From JBJXGE01 sp046154185 (GTDB taxonomy: Bacteria; Planctomycetota; UBA8108; UBA1146; JAJFFE01), in assembly GCA_046154185.1 (NCBI GenBank), contig JBJXGE010000068.1:1-64000 (forward strand): 64,000 nt of DNA, written 5' to 3'. Shown one piece after another: positions 8,839 through 17,689 of the stretch (its first letter is position 1; each line of letters begins with the position of its first letter). The notes beneath the pieces are model-generated. The model did not search any database and had not been told where the DNA came from. It saw nothing but the letters and a program-made list of their open reading frames with translations. Made by a program: the position numbers and the translations under genes.

Positions 8839-10223
8839 GTGAACCCAGCGATCCGAGCTGCGATGTGCTCGTCGTCGACGACGAAAGCAGCATGCGCGAG
8901 TTCCTCGAGATCGTGTTGAGCAACGAGGGGCTCACGATCGCCACGGCGAGCGGCGGCGAAGAAGCGCTCGACTTGCTCGAGCGCCGGCGGCCCCGCGTGT
9001 TCATTCAAGATTTGCGCATGGGCGGACTCGATGGGACGGTACTGCTCGAGTCGGTCAAGCGTCGACGCCCGGAGATGCCGGTCATTGTGATCACGGCCTA
9101 TTCGAGCTGGGAGAACGCAGTCGAGGCGATGCGACTCGGTGCGTTCGACTACATCAAGAAGCCGTTCGACACCGATCACATTCGCAGCGTCGTGCACCGC
9201 GCTCTACAACTCAGCGCCGCGGGTGGCGAACCGCAGAGTGGTTGTCGACCGATGGTCGGCAATACCGCGCCGATGCAAAAAGTCTACGAGCTGATCAAAA
9301 AGGTCGCGCCCACGGATTCGACCGTGCTCGTGCGCGGCGAGAGCGGCACTGGCAAGGAGCTTGTTGCTCGTTCGATTCACTCCAGTTCGCACCGTCGCCA
9401 CGGCAATTTCGTGGCGGTGAACTGCTCGGCGTTCAGCGAGAGCCTGCTCGAGAGCGAGCTGTTCGGGCACGTCCGCGGCGCCTTCACCGGCGCGGTTGAG
9501 AATCGCAAAGGCCTGTTCGTCTCGGCGCACGGCGGCACGCTGTTTCTCGATGAGGTTGCTGACATGAGCGCGAGCACACAGGTGAAGATCTTGCGCGCGC
9601 TCGAAGAGCGGCGAGTCACACCGGTCGGTAGCACCGACGAGGTCCGAATCGACGTGCGCATCATCGCCGCAACGAATCGCGATCTCGAGCTCGACATCCG
9701 GGCCGGCAGATTTCGTGAGGACTTGTTCTACCGACTCAATGTCATTCCGCTCTACTTGCCGCCGCTGCGTGAGCGCGCCGACGATATCGCAATGCTCGCC
9801 GGGCATTTCATCGCGCGGTACGCGGCGTCCATGAATAGACCGGTTCGGTCGTTGTCGTCCCGCGCGCGTTCGGCGCTCATCGGCTATAGCTGGCCGGGCA
9901 ACGTGCGCGAGCTCGAGAACGTCATTCAACGACACGTTGCGCTCAGCGAGGGGACCGAGATCGACTCCATCGAGCTGCCGGGTGTCGATCGCGCCGTCGC
10001 GACGATTGCGCCGGCCGTGGCTCAAGGCCAATTCGAAGTGCCGGCCGAGGGAATCTTGCTCGACGATATTCTCGAGGAGATTGAACGCCGTTACTTGACG
10101 CAAGCACTGGAGCAGGCCGAGGGCAATCTCACCAAAGCGGCGAAGATTCTCGGTCTCAGCTACCGATCGATTCGCTACAAGGTGAAAAAGCTCGGGGTCC
10201 GAGATCACGTCTCGATGAACTGA
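8835..10223 (+). CDS. pilR: PilR-like sigma-54-dependent response regulator
   Basis: This 462-residue NtrC-family activator has an N-terminal receiver (acidic DDES; phosphoacceptor Asp in QDLRMGG near residue 57), a central AAA+ domain with Walker A GESGTGKE, and the sigma-54 contact loop GAFTGA near residue 214. A C-terminal Fis-type helix-turn-helix follows (AAKILGLSYRSIRYKVKKL). It would open sigma-54 promoters after phosphorylation by the kinase encoded just upstream, with which it overlaps by four bases. PilR normally drives pilin genes. No major pilin gene lies in this window, but a pseudopilin operon and two sigma-54 promoter matches lie at 35-43 kb. Confidence 0.9.
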   Translation: MSEPSDPSCDVLVVDDESSMREFLEIVLSNEGLTIATASGGEEALDLLERRRPRVFIQDLRMGGLDGTVLLESVKRRRPEMPVIVITAYSSWENAVEAMRLGAFDYIKKPFDTDHIRSVVHRALQLSAAGGEPQSGCRPMVGNTAPMQKVYELIKKVAPTDSTVLVRGESGTGKELVARSIHSSSHRRHGNFVAVNCSAFSESLLESELFGHVRGAFTGAVENRKGLFVSAHGGTLFLDEVADMSASTQVKILRALEERRVTPVGSTDEVRIDVRIIAATNRDLELDIRAGRFREDLFYRLNVIPLYLPPLRERADDIAMLAGHFIARYAASMNRPVRSLSSRARSALIGYSWPGNVRELENVIQRHVALSEGTEIDSIELPGVDRAVATIAPAVAQGQFEVPAEGILLDDILEEIERRYLTQALEQAEGNLTKAAKILGLSYRSIRYKVKKLGVRDHVSMN

Positions 10224-10232
10224 GTGGCAACT

Positions 10233-11354
10233 ATGTACGCGAGCGTCGTCGTGCCGGTGCGCAACAACAGAGACGGGCTCGCGCGCTGCGTCGCGGCGCT
10301 CCGGGCGCAGTCGATAGCGCTGGAGATCATTGTCGTCGACGATGGCTCGAGCGATGGCGGCGCCGACGTGGCGCGCGCACTCGGCGCCATCGTGCTCGAC
10401 ACTGATGGACGCGGCGCCGCCGCGGCGCGCAACTGCGGCGTGCGTGCGGCGCGGGGCGCGCAAGTGCTCTTCACGGATAGCGACTGCGTACCGGCGCCCA
10501 ACTGGGCGGCTCGCCTCCTCGGCGCGCTCGGCGCCGGAGTGATCGCGAGTAAAGGCGTCTATGCGAGTCGACAGGGCTCGGCGACGGCGCAGTTCGTACA
10601 GCTCGAGTACGAAGAGCGCTACCGACGCATGCAGCGCCGGGGCGGCGATATCGACTTTCTCGATACGTATTCGCTCGCAGTGGATCGCGCAGCGCTCTGT
10701 GCGATCGGTGGCTTCGACGAGCGCTTTCGCGGCGCGAGCGTCGAGGATCAAGAGATGTCTTTCCGCTTACTCGCGCGTGGACGCTTTGTGTTCGTGCCGG
10801 ACGCCGTGGTCGAGCACCAACATGCTGCAACGTTGTGGCACTACGCGCGCAAGAAGTTCCACATTGGACGTGGCAAGGCCGCCGTCCTGCGGCGCCATCC
10901 GAATCGAGCGCAAGGCGATAGTCACACGCCGTCCACGCTGCGGTGGCAAGTGATGTTGACGCTGCTCGTGTGCGTGGCGACGCCGACGAGCTATTGGTGG
11001 AGCGGAACGGCGAGCCTTGCGTGTCTCGGCGTCGGCGCGCTGGCACCTGCCCTGCTGAGTATGCCGCTCGTCATCGCAAACGGGCGCCGGCATGGTCTTC
11101 GCGGCCTCGCTTCTGCGCTCGCGCACTCGACCGTTCGCGCGTGGGCGCTCGCGCTCGGACTTGTGAGTGGGGCGCTGCGACCGGCGGTCCGCCTCGACGG
11201 TGGCGTACAGAGTTGCTTGCCGCTCGTGTCGGCGACCGAGCCAGTTTCGCTCGAACCGTCTTCGCCCGAAACACTGGCACCGCGCGCGCTCACCGCGCTT
11301 CGAGAGGGAAGTCCGCAGGAAGCAAGGGAGCGCGGAGTTGTCGTTGCCGAATGA
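10233..11354 (+). CDS. Family 2 glycosyltransferase with C-terminal membrane segments
   Basis: The 373-residue protein has a GT-A fold. The N-terminal SVVVPVRNNRDGLARCV, the nucleotide-binding VVDDGSSDGG, the DxD-like FTDSDC, and the acceptor-site pattern GGFDERFRGASVEDQEM are all visible. Two or three hydrophobic segments (about 240-310) would tether it to the inner membrane. It probably adds a sugar to a lipid-linked glycan. ATG 10233 is chosen over GTG 10224, which directly abuts the pilR stop; GAGTGG precedes the ATG. The gene follows pilR without a gap, so glycan synthesis may be co-expressed with the pilus genes. The sugar specificity is unknown. Confidence 0.84.
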   Translation: MYASVVVPVRNNRDGLARCVAALRAQSIALEIIVVDDGSSDGGADVARALGAIVLDTDGRGAAAARNCGVRAARGAQVLFTDSDCVPAPNWAARLLGALGAGVIASKGVYASRQGSATAQFVQLEYEERYRRMQRRGGDIDFLDTYSLAVDRAALCAIGGFDERFRGASVEDQEMSFRLLARGRFVFVPDAVVEHQHAATLWHYARKKFHIGRGKAAVLRRHPNRAQGDSHTPSTLRWQVMLTLLVCVATPTSYWWSGTASLACLGVGALAPALLSMPLVIANGRRHGLRGLASALAHSTVRAWALALGLVSGALRPAVRLDGGVQSCLPLVSATEPVSLEPSSPETLAPRALTALREGSPQEARERGVVVAE

Positions 11355-13329
11355 AACGCCACCGATCGCTCGCCAGGGCGGTTGGTTCGTACTGTTCTTC
11401 GTCGTCTGGGCCGCTGCCGTACTCTGCGGCTACGCGCTTTGGCGCACCGAGGACTTGCAGCCGATGTTGGCCGCGATCTTGAGTCGCGTTGTCGACATCG
11501 CGGCGCCGATCGCGCTCGTGGTGCTGTACTTGCCGGCCGGCAGTTGGCTCTTGCGAAAGCTCGTAAGATCGCCGTTGGATGCGACCGGCTACTTGCTCGC
11601 GAGCACCGCGCTCGGTTTGGGCGTCGCGATCCATGTCGCTATTCTCTGCGGCGTTTGTCAGGCGCTCCATGTGCTGCCGCTTGCGCTCGTGCCGTGCGTA
11701 TTGTGTGGGTGTTTTCAGCGCGAGTGGCGCGACCTGTTCGTGAATGCTCGCAAAGTCTGGCGCGAGCTTCGCGCCAGTGCTCGCACCTGGCCAGTCGCGC
11801 TCACGCTCGGAGTCCTGGGCGTTAGCCTGGTGATGGCGCTGGCCCCGGAAGTCTCGCAGGATGCCTTGCATTACCACTTGGCGGTTCCGGCGGCTTGGCT
11901 CGATGCCGGCGGCTTTTGCGAAGTGCCCGGCAATGTCTATGCGCGTTTCCCGATGCACCTCGAAATGCTCTTTCTGAGCGGTCTCGCGGTGCGTGGCGAG
12001 ATCTCGGCTAAACTCTTTCATTGGCTGTTCGCCGTCGGCTGTTGTTGGGTGCTCCGTCGCATCACGTCGCGAACCTGTGGAAGCGGCGCCGCGAACTGGG
12101 CGGCGCTCTTATTCATCTCGATCCCGACGGTGTTCCGTGTCGCGAGTTGGGCCTATGTCGATCTCGGACTCGTGTTCTTCTTGTTGCTCGCCTGGGATGC
12201 GCTCCTCGAGAATCGCCAATTCGCGGCGCATCGTTATTGGCTTCCAGGTTTCCTCGTCGGCATGGCCTGTGGCATCAAGTACACCGCGTTGCCCATCGCG
12301 GCCTTGTTTGCCATCGTGTGCGTTTGTCAGGCGCCGCTCGGGCGGCGACTCCAAAGCGCCTGCGAGTTTGTGAGCATTGCGTTGTTGGCGGGCGGCTTCT
12401 GGTATGTGCGCAACCTGGTCGAACTCGGCAATCCCGTCTTTCCGTTTCTCTACGACTACCTCGGCGGCGCCGGGTGGGACGCCGAGCGCGCGGCGGCCTA
12501 CGCCACATCGCTCAGAGAATGGGGACAACTCGACTGGGCGCTGCCGCTGCGTGTGACTTTCGACGCGATCTTTTGGTCGGTCGGGCGCTTCGATGGCATC
12601 GTCGGCCCCGCGTTCCTCCTCGGTTTGCCGCTCGCGATCCTCGCGATCGTGCAGCGACCGCAAGCGCGTTTGACCGGATTCATTGCGCTGGCGCTGGGAA
12701 TTTCCTGGATCGCAACGACGCGGCAGATTCGCTTTCTGTTGCCGGCGCTGGCGTTCTTCTCCGTGCTGATTCCTATCGGTTGGGAGTGCTTGGGCGCCGG
12801 CACCGCGCGTCGCGCCGCGAGTCGCTTCGCGGGCATCGCCGTGCTGTTTGCGCTGTCGTCACACGTCGTGTTGTTTTGTCGCGACGCGCCGCTCGCGCAC
12901 GCGGTTGGGCTCGAAAGCGCGGATTCGGTTCGGGCTCGGCTCCTGCCCGGCGGCGACTTCGGGCTCTTTCAACGCCTCGAGCAAGTCGTGCCCGAGGACG
13001 GGAGAATCCTCTTCGGCGCCTGCGGCAATCCGGTCTTTCTGTGTAAGCGCGACTATCACGCCGACTCGGTCGTCGAGAATTACACGGTCAAGATGATGCT
13101 CGCGGCGGGCGGTACGACCGCCGGATTGCGCGACGAGTTTACAACTCGCGGGTTCACGCACCTCTTGTTCCACTGGCCGCTTGTGTTCGGCGAGAGCGGC
13201 GTGCAGAGCGACCTCACACGCGCGCAGCAACAGCTCTTGAGCGAGTTCCTCAACCGTCACGCGACGATGACGGACCGCGCCGGCGAAACTGTTCTGTATC
13301 GCCTCAATGTCGGACGGGCGCCACCATGA
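11338..13329 (+). CDS. GT39/ArnT-like multi-pass membrane glycosyltransferase
   Basis: This protein of about 663 residues has at least 10 membrane helices and a soluble C-terminal part. The first periplasmic loop has the acidic SQDALHYHLAVPAAWLDAG pattern typical of PMT/ArnT/RgtA-like transferases, which use polyprenyl-phosphate sugars on the periplasmic side. No ATG lies at a sensible position: the first in-frame one (11464) would remove the first helix. The start is therefore a TTG at 11338 (or 11344), behind GGGAGCGCGGAG and inside the previous gene. An ATG at 11351 is in another, short frame. The stop overlaps the next start (ATGA). Confidence 0.75.
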   Translation: MSLPNETPPIARQGGWFVLFFVVWAAAVLCGYALWRTEDLQPMLAAILSRVVDIAAPIALVVLYLPAGSWLLRKLVRSPLDATGYLLASTALGLGVAIHVAILCGVCQALHVLPLALVPCVLCGCFQREWRDLFVNARKVWRELRASARTWPVALTLGVLGVSLVMALAPEVSQDALHYHLAVPAAWLDAGGFCEVPGNVYARFPMHLEMLFLSGLAVRGEISAKLFHWLFAVGCCWVLRRITSRTCGSGAANWAALLFISIPTVFRVASWAYVDLGLVFFLLLAWDALLENRQFAAHRYWLPGFLVGMACGIKYTALPIAALFAIVCVCQAPLGRRLQSACEFVSIALLAGGFWYVRNLVELGNPVFPFLYDYLGGAGWDAERAAAYATSLREWGQLDWALPLRVTFDAIFWSVGRFDGIVGPAFLLGLPLAILAIVQRPQARLTGFIALALGISWIATTRQIRFLLPALAFFSVLIPIGWECLGAGTARRAASRFAGIAVLFALSSHVVLFCRDAPLAHAVGLESADSVRARLLPGGDFGLFQRLEQVVPEDGRILFGACGNPVFLCKRDYHADSVVENYTVKMMLAAGGTTAGLRDEFTTRGFTHLLFHWPLVFGESGVQSDLTRAQQQLLSEFLNRHATMTDRAGETVLYRLNVGRAPP

Positions 13330-14777
13330 AGCGAATGCGCAATTGGACCGAGCGCACGAGTGGGCTCGTCTTCCTAGTACTTCTCGATTCGCTCGCGTTG
13401 TTCGACGCGTTTGCGCTCGGCTATTTGTGCCGCTTTCAATGGTCGAGCACGCCGAGTTGGTTGCCGAACGGCTGGATCGGGGATTTCGCGCCGCCCGCGC
13501 CGGGCGAGTATCTCAAGGCATGGGGTCTCACGATTTATCTCGTGCTGCTCTTGTTCCACGCTTACGGGCTTTACAACCGCGACCGTCTGCGCGAGCCGAT
13601 CGACAGCGTGCCGCCAGTGTTGCGCGCGGGGAGCGCGGCGCTCTTGTTGATGCTCGCGAGCAGTTACTTTTATCGCGGCTTCTCTTACAGTCGGCTCGCG
13701 GTGCTTTACTCGTGCGGTTTTGCGCTGTTGCTAGTGGGGTTGTTTCGCGCGACCTTTGAGTCCTACCGCAAGAACTTGAAACGCTGCGCCGCGAGCACCT
13801 TGCCGATCGTGTTGGTGGGCAGTCGCGATATTCCGCAGTTTCTTGCGCAGCGCATCGAAGAGGACCCTTGCCACGGATATCGCATCGTCGGAATCGTGGA
13901 TGACGTCGAGATCACGAGCGACAACTTTCTCGGTCTGCCGCGCGGACGATTCGAGGATCTGCCCGCCCTGATCGATCGCACCGGCGCTCGCGAAGTCTTG
14001 ATCGGGCATCCCGCCGTTGGACATCACCAATTGCTCCAGCTGATCGAAGCCTGCGAAGCCCGCGATGTGTGCATTCGCATGGTGCCGGCGACCTACGACT
14101 TGCTCATCGATCTGAGCGATCTGGCCGAGGTTGGTGGAATACCGCTCGTCATGGTGAATGAGCGCCGCCACCGACCGCTCTACGGCGCGGCGAAACGCGT
14201 GCTCGATGTCGTGGGCGCGCTGGCGCTACTGTCCATCGCGGTTCCGATCCTGGTGATCGCGGCCATCTGCATTCGGCTCGACTCGCGCGGGCCAGCTTGC
14301 TTTCGCCAAAACCGTGTTGGACGCGACGGCAAGACTTTTCGCATCTGGAAATTGCGCACGATGGTCGTGGACGCCGAAGCGCAGCTCAAGGGCCTCGTCG
14401 ATCTCGATGGCCTCGCCGAGCCGGTCTTCAAACTCGAACGCGATCCGCGTGTGACGCGAGTCGGCCGCTGGCTGCGTCGCACCAGCATCGATGAGCTGCC
14501 ACAACTTCTGAATGTGTTGCGCGGCGAAATGTCGTTGGTGGGACCGCGTCCGGAAGAAAGTCAGATCGTCGCGCGCTACGACGTTTGGGAACGACGGCGG
14601 CTCAAATTGAAACCGGGACTCACGGGCCTCCAGCAGATTCATTGTCGCGGGAGCAACTCGCTCAAGCAGCGTGTGCGCTGGGATATACTCTACTTGCGCA
14701 AACAATCGCTGCTGCTCGATCTTTGGATCTTGCTGCGTACAGTAGTGGCCGTGGTTCACGGGAGGGGCGCGCGTTGA
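13326..14777 (+). CDS. Polyprenyl glycosylphosphotransferase (initiating sugar-phosphate transferase, WcaJ/CpsE-like)
   Basis: The 483-residue protein has four or five N-terminal helices, a CoA-binding-like Rossmann segment (about 155-270), and a C-terminal bacterial sugar transferase domain. That domain carries the signature FRQNRVGRDGKTFRIWKLR (about 327-345), RRTSIDELPQLLNVLRGEMS and VGPRPE. Such enzymes transfer sugar-1-phosphate from a nucleotide sugar to undecaprenyl phosphate, the first step of exopolysaccharide or O-unit synthesis. It overlaps its neighbours by four bases on each side. With the flippase at 1331 and the flanking transferases, this defines a glycan assembly block. Confidence 0.9.
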   Translation: MKRMRNWTERTSGLVFLVLLDSLALFDAFALGYLCRFQWSSTPSWLPNGWIGDFAPPAPGEYLKAWGLTIYLVLLLFHAYGLYNRDRLREPIDSVPPVLRAGSAALLLMLASSYFYRGFSYSRLAVLYSCGFALLLVGLFRATFESYRKNLKRCAASTLPIVLVGSRDIPQFLAQRIEEDPCHGYRIVGIVDDVEITSDNFLGLPRGRFEDLPALIDRTGAREVLIGHPAVGHHQLLQLIEACEARDVCIRMVPATYDLLIDLSDLAEVGGIPLVMVNERRHRPLYGAAKRVLDVVGALALLSIAVPILVIAAICIRLDSRGPACFRQNRVGRDGKTFRIWKLRTMVVDAEAQLKGLVDLDGLAEPVFKLERDPRVTRVGRWLRRTSIDELPQLLNVLRGEMSLVGPRPEESQIVARYDVWERRRLKLKPGLTGLQQIHCRGSNSLKQRVRWDILYLRKQSLLLDLWILLRTVVAVVHGRGAR

Positions 14778-16789
14778 CGCCGTATGTTTCCTGGCCGTGT
14801 GCGACCGACGGCGCGATCGTTGCTCCGCGGCCGCAGAATTTTTGGTGGCCGCTCGCGCTCGCGCTGGTGTTGCAGTTCGCCCTCTTGATCAGCTACGCGG
14901 GTTGTGATCCGCCCGCGCTCCTGGCCCACGATCACGCGCATATATTCGACAATTACTGGTACGGCATCGACGCGCGTGCGGCGCGGCTCGGCATCGAATC
15001 CGATGTTGCGCCGCGCTATTCGCAACCACTCATGACTGCGGCGTCGACGATGTTCTCCGTTGTTCTCGGACCGTGGGCGGGATCGCTGCGGTTTCTCGTG
15101 GGATTTGGCGGTCTCGTCGTCACGTTACTCGTCGCGCTCCTCGTTCGACGCACGCAAGGACATCACGCCGGTATCTTTGCGGCGTGGCTCCTGGCGCTGG
15201 ATCCGGTTTGGAATGCTTACGCACGCTCGGTCGCGCCGGAGTTACTCGCCGCGGCCGGAGTCGTCGGAAGCGTTTGGCTCGCGGCGTCGCCGCGGCCTTG
15301 GCAGTGCGCGCTTGGCGTCGGTTTGGCGGTGACCGCCGGTGCGTTCCTTCACCCGGCGGCGTGGATCGTGTTGCCGGCGATGTTCTGGGACGGCTGGCGC
15401 CGACTCGTCGCGCTCGGCGCGCGCGCGGGCTGGGGGCCGTCGTTGTGCGCCAACGCGGAGCTCGTTGGCGTCGTGTGTGCGTTTGGCGCCGGTCTCGCGA
15501 CGATCAGTCTCGCCAGTGGCGCAAGTCTGAGTGATCTCCCGCGCAATTGGCTCGAACTCGAAGCGCGCGTACCGCTCTTTTCTTCGTTTGGAATCTTGCT
15601 CGTGCTGGCTTGGGTGAGTGCGTTGTTCACGCTCGGCTTCAAGACCCGCACGGACGAATTCACCGCGGCCTTGCATCGACTTTCGACCGGGACACTCTGG
15701 GGCGGCATGGCGTTGATCGGCGCGAGTGGGACTGAATCGCTCGCCGCCTTCTTGGTGCTCGTGCCTTTTGCCGTGCTCGAGACGACGCGACTCCTCCAGC
15801 ACAGCGTCGACTTCGCCGAAGCGACGCCGCGGCGTTGGCTCGACGTGCGTGGATTCGCGCTGCTCGGCGCTGCGCTCGTCGGGACGCTGTGGTGGTTGGA
15901 ACAGTGGCGACTCGCGACCGGCGCGCGCTCCGATCCGAGTCTCTTCATCGCGCTCTTTGCTGCCGGCTTGATCACTATTTCCGTGCTCGGCTTGCCATGG
16001 TTGGTGCCGCGTTGGCGATGGCAGAGCTCACTCGGGGGAGTGCTGGCGCTCGTATTTGTCGCGTGGGCGCCGGTGTGGGGCCGCGAGATGGGACGGGCGA
16101 CGCACGATCTCGAGCACGCGAGTCGCCAGCTCACAGCCATCTTGTTGCCGAGCGCGCAGCTCTCGGGGCCGCTCGCCGCCGCGCTCAGCATCGCGAATGA
16201 TCTGCCAGTCCTCGCGCATGCGATCGAGCCCGCCATGCCGAATGGCGAGGATCAGCGCGGCAGCCATGTCGTAGGCGGACCGGAAGAGCAACCGTTCCTC
16301 GCGACAAACCCACGCGACTACGAGTTCATCGAGGAGTTTCACGTGAGTGGGCGCGCGCTGCGACTCTATCGCCGCGTTCGCTCGCCCGCAGTGAGGAGTC
16401 TCTTCGAGTTGGGTGTCGCCGACCGGCGAGCCGGCGACCCAGCCAGTGCCGAAAACTACTTCTACGCGGTGCTGCGGACGTGGCCGCGACTTGCGCCGGC
16501 CTGGTCGCAGCTCGGCGAGTGCTTGCGTGCGCAAGATCAGCGCATCTCCGCGTATCAGTGTTTTCTCAACGCGGTGCAGGACGATCCGGGCAGCGTGACG
16601 TCGCACGTCGCGTTGGCATCGCTCTACCTCGTCAGCGGATATCGCCGCGAAGCCCTCGATCATCTATACGCCGCACAACGTGCCGATCCCGACAACCTCG
16701 ACCTCGCTCGCGAATCGTTGCAGCTCGCGCGGGAACTCGGCGACGCGACGGAAAACCGGGTTGACCAGACGCCACGTCGCGACCGATGA
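14774..16789 (+). CDS. ArnT-like membrane protein with C-terminal TPR repeats
   Basis: The 671-residue protein has about 11 membrane helices, an acidic first loop (HDHAHIFDNYWYGIDARAA) like that of ArnT/PMT transferases, and a soluble C-terminal region from about residue 540. That region contains two to three TPR repeats (for example AENYFYAVLRTWPRLAPAW, then ISAYQCFLNAVQDDPGS). The start is TTG 14774, inside the previous stop (TTGA), with GGAGGGG seven bases ahead. A homologous gene lies at 23061. It may be a periplasmic transferase or a scaffold for glycan export; no catalytic role is proven. It converges on the next gene with only three bases between the stops. Confidence 0.75.
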   Translation: MTPYVSWPCATDGAIVAPRPQNFWWPLALALVLQFALLISYAGCDPPALLAHDHAHIFDNYWYGIDARAARLGIESDVAPRYSQPLMTAASTMFSVVLGPWAGSLRFLVGFGGLVVTLLVALLVRRTQGHHAGIFAAWLLALDPVWNAYARSVAPELLAAAGVVGSVWLAASPRPWQCALGVGLAVTAGAFLHPAAWIVLPAMFWDGWRRLVALGARAGWGPSLCANAELVGVVCAFGAGLATISLASGASLSDLPRNWLELEARVPLFSSFGILLVLAWVSALFTLGFKTRTDEFTAALHRLSTGTLWGGMALIGASGTESLAAFLVLVPFAVLETTRLLQHSVDFAEATPRRWLDVRGFALLGAALVGTLWWLEQWRLATGARSDPSLFIALFAAGLITISVLGLPWLVPRWRWQSSLGGVLALVFVAWAPVWGREMGRATHDLEHASRQLTAILLPSAQLSGPLAAALSIANDLPVLAHAIEPAMPNGEDQRGSHVVGGPEEQPFLATNPRDYEFIEEFHVSGRALRLYRRVRSPAVRSLFELGVADRRAGDPASAENYFYAVLRTWPRLAPAWSQLGECLRAQDQRISAYQCFLNAVQDDPGSVTSHVALASLYLVSGYRREALDHLYAAQRADPDNLDLARESLQLARELGDATENRVDQTPRRDR

Positions 16790-16792
16790 CCA

Positions 16793-17620
16793 TCAACCGC
16801 CGAGTGCGCTCTTGATCAAAGCGGCGGCCGCCTGTCTGCGGACAGCGCCGTCGGCGTCATCGGTGGCGGCGCGTTCGAGCGCGGACTTCACGAGTGGGTC
16901 GTCGAGGTAGTCGTCGAGCGTCTCGGCTGCTTCTTCACGGACCCGGGCGTCCGCGTCGCTCCTGAGGAGCCCGATGAGCGGACCCTTGATGTCGCTCACT
17001 TTCACGCCATGCAAGTTGCGAACGATGAACGCGCGCATCTCGGCGTTGTCGGAGTCGCCGAGCCAAGCGAGCAGCTCGGCAGTCACCAAGCGGCGTTGCT
17101 CCTCGTCCAGTTCCGCTGCCTGACTGCGAAACTGCTTCGCGACGCGGATGCGATCGGCTTCGGGGCGCTCGCGATCGGCGAACACTTCCAGCATCTGCTC
17201 GGCGGTTGGCGGCGGAGTTACGGCGCCCGGTGGTTGCGACCTATTCGCGGCGAGTTGTTCCGTCAGAGTTTGCGCGAGTTCTTCGAGGAGCGCGAGTCGC
17301 TCGCCCAGTTCAGCTACATCTTCGGCTACTTTGCCCGCATCGACGCGCGACCCGTCGGACGGCTGAGCTCCATTCGTCGATGTTGCGGGGGCGTGGGACT
17401 CGACGCGTGCCAAGTTGCCGGCGGCCCGCAGTTCATTCACGACACGCTGCACCGCGTCGAGCGCCGCTTCGAGCTTGGCGATGCGATCGGCTTGGCCTGA
17501 CAGCGACGATTGTAGTTGATCGATGGAAGGGTCGCGGGCGTTGTCACAACCGAGGAGCGTTGCAACCAACGCCGTGGCAGCCCAGCGAACGCGCAGGGAG
17601 CGGTGCGACAAGAGTTTCAT
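16793..17620 (-). CDS. HEAT-repeat lipoprotein with N-terminal coiled coil
   Basis: This 275-residue protein has a lipoprotein signal peptide ending in the lipobox LLGC (Cys near residue 25), a coiled-coil segment (about 35-60 and 90-120), and a C-terminal half of HEAT/PBS-lyase-like helical repeats. A typical repeat is GLLRSDADARVREEAAETL. HEAT repeats bind other proteins. It lies just downstream of, and on the same strand as, a membrane Hanks kinase that also has a helical-repeat C-terminus, so it may be a partner in the same signalling pathway. The function is unknown. Confidence 0.75.
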   Translation of the reverse strand: MKLLSHRSLRVRWAATALVATLLGCDNARDPSIDQLQSSLSGQADRIAKLEAALDAVQRVVNELRAAGNLARVESHAPATSTNGAQPSDGSRVDAGKVAEDVAELGERLALLEELAQTLTEQLAANRSQPPGAVTPPPTAEQMLEVFADRERPEADRIRVAKQFRSQAAELDEEQRRLVTAELLAWLGDSDNAEMRAFIVRNLHGVKVSDIKGPLIGLLRSDADARVREEAAETLDDYLDDPLVKSALERAATDDADGAVRRQAAAALIKSALGG

Positions 17621-17689
17621 GGCTGACCTCCGCGAGCATGATCGGCGCCCACTCGCACGAACGCAAGCGCACGCGTCTTGAGCGTGGGT

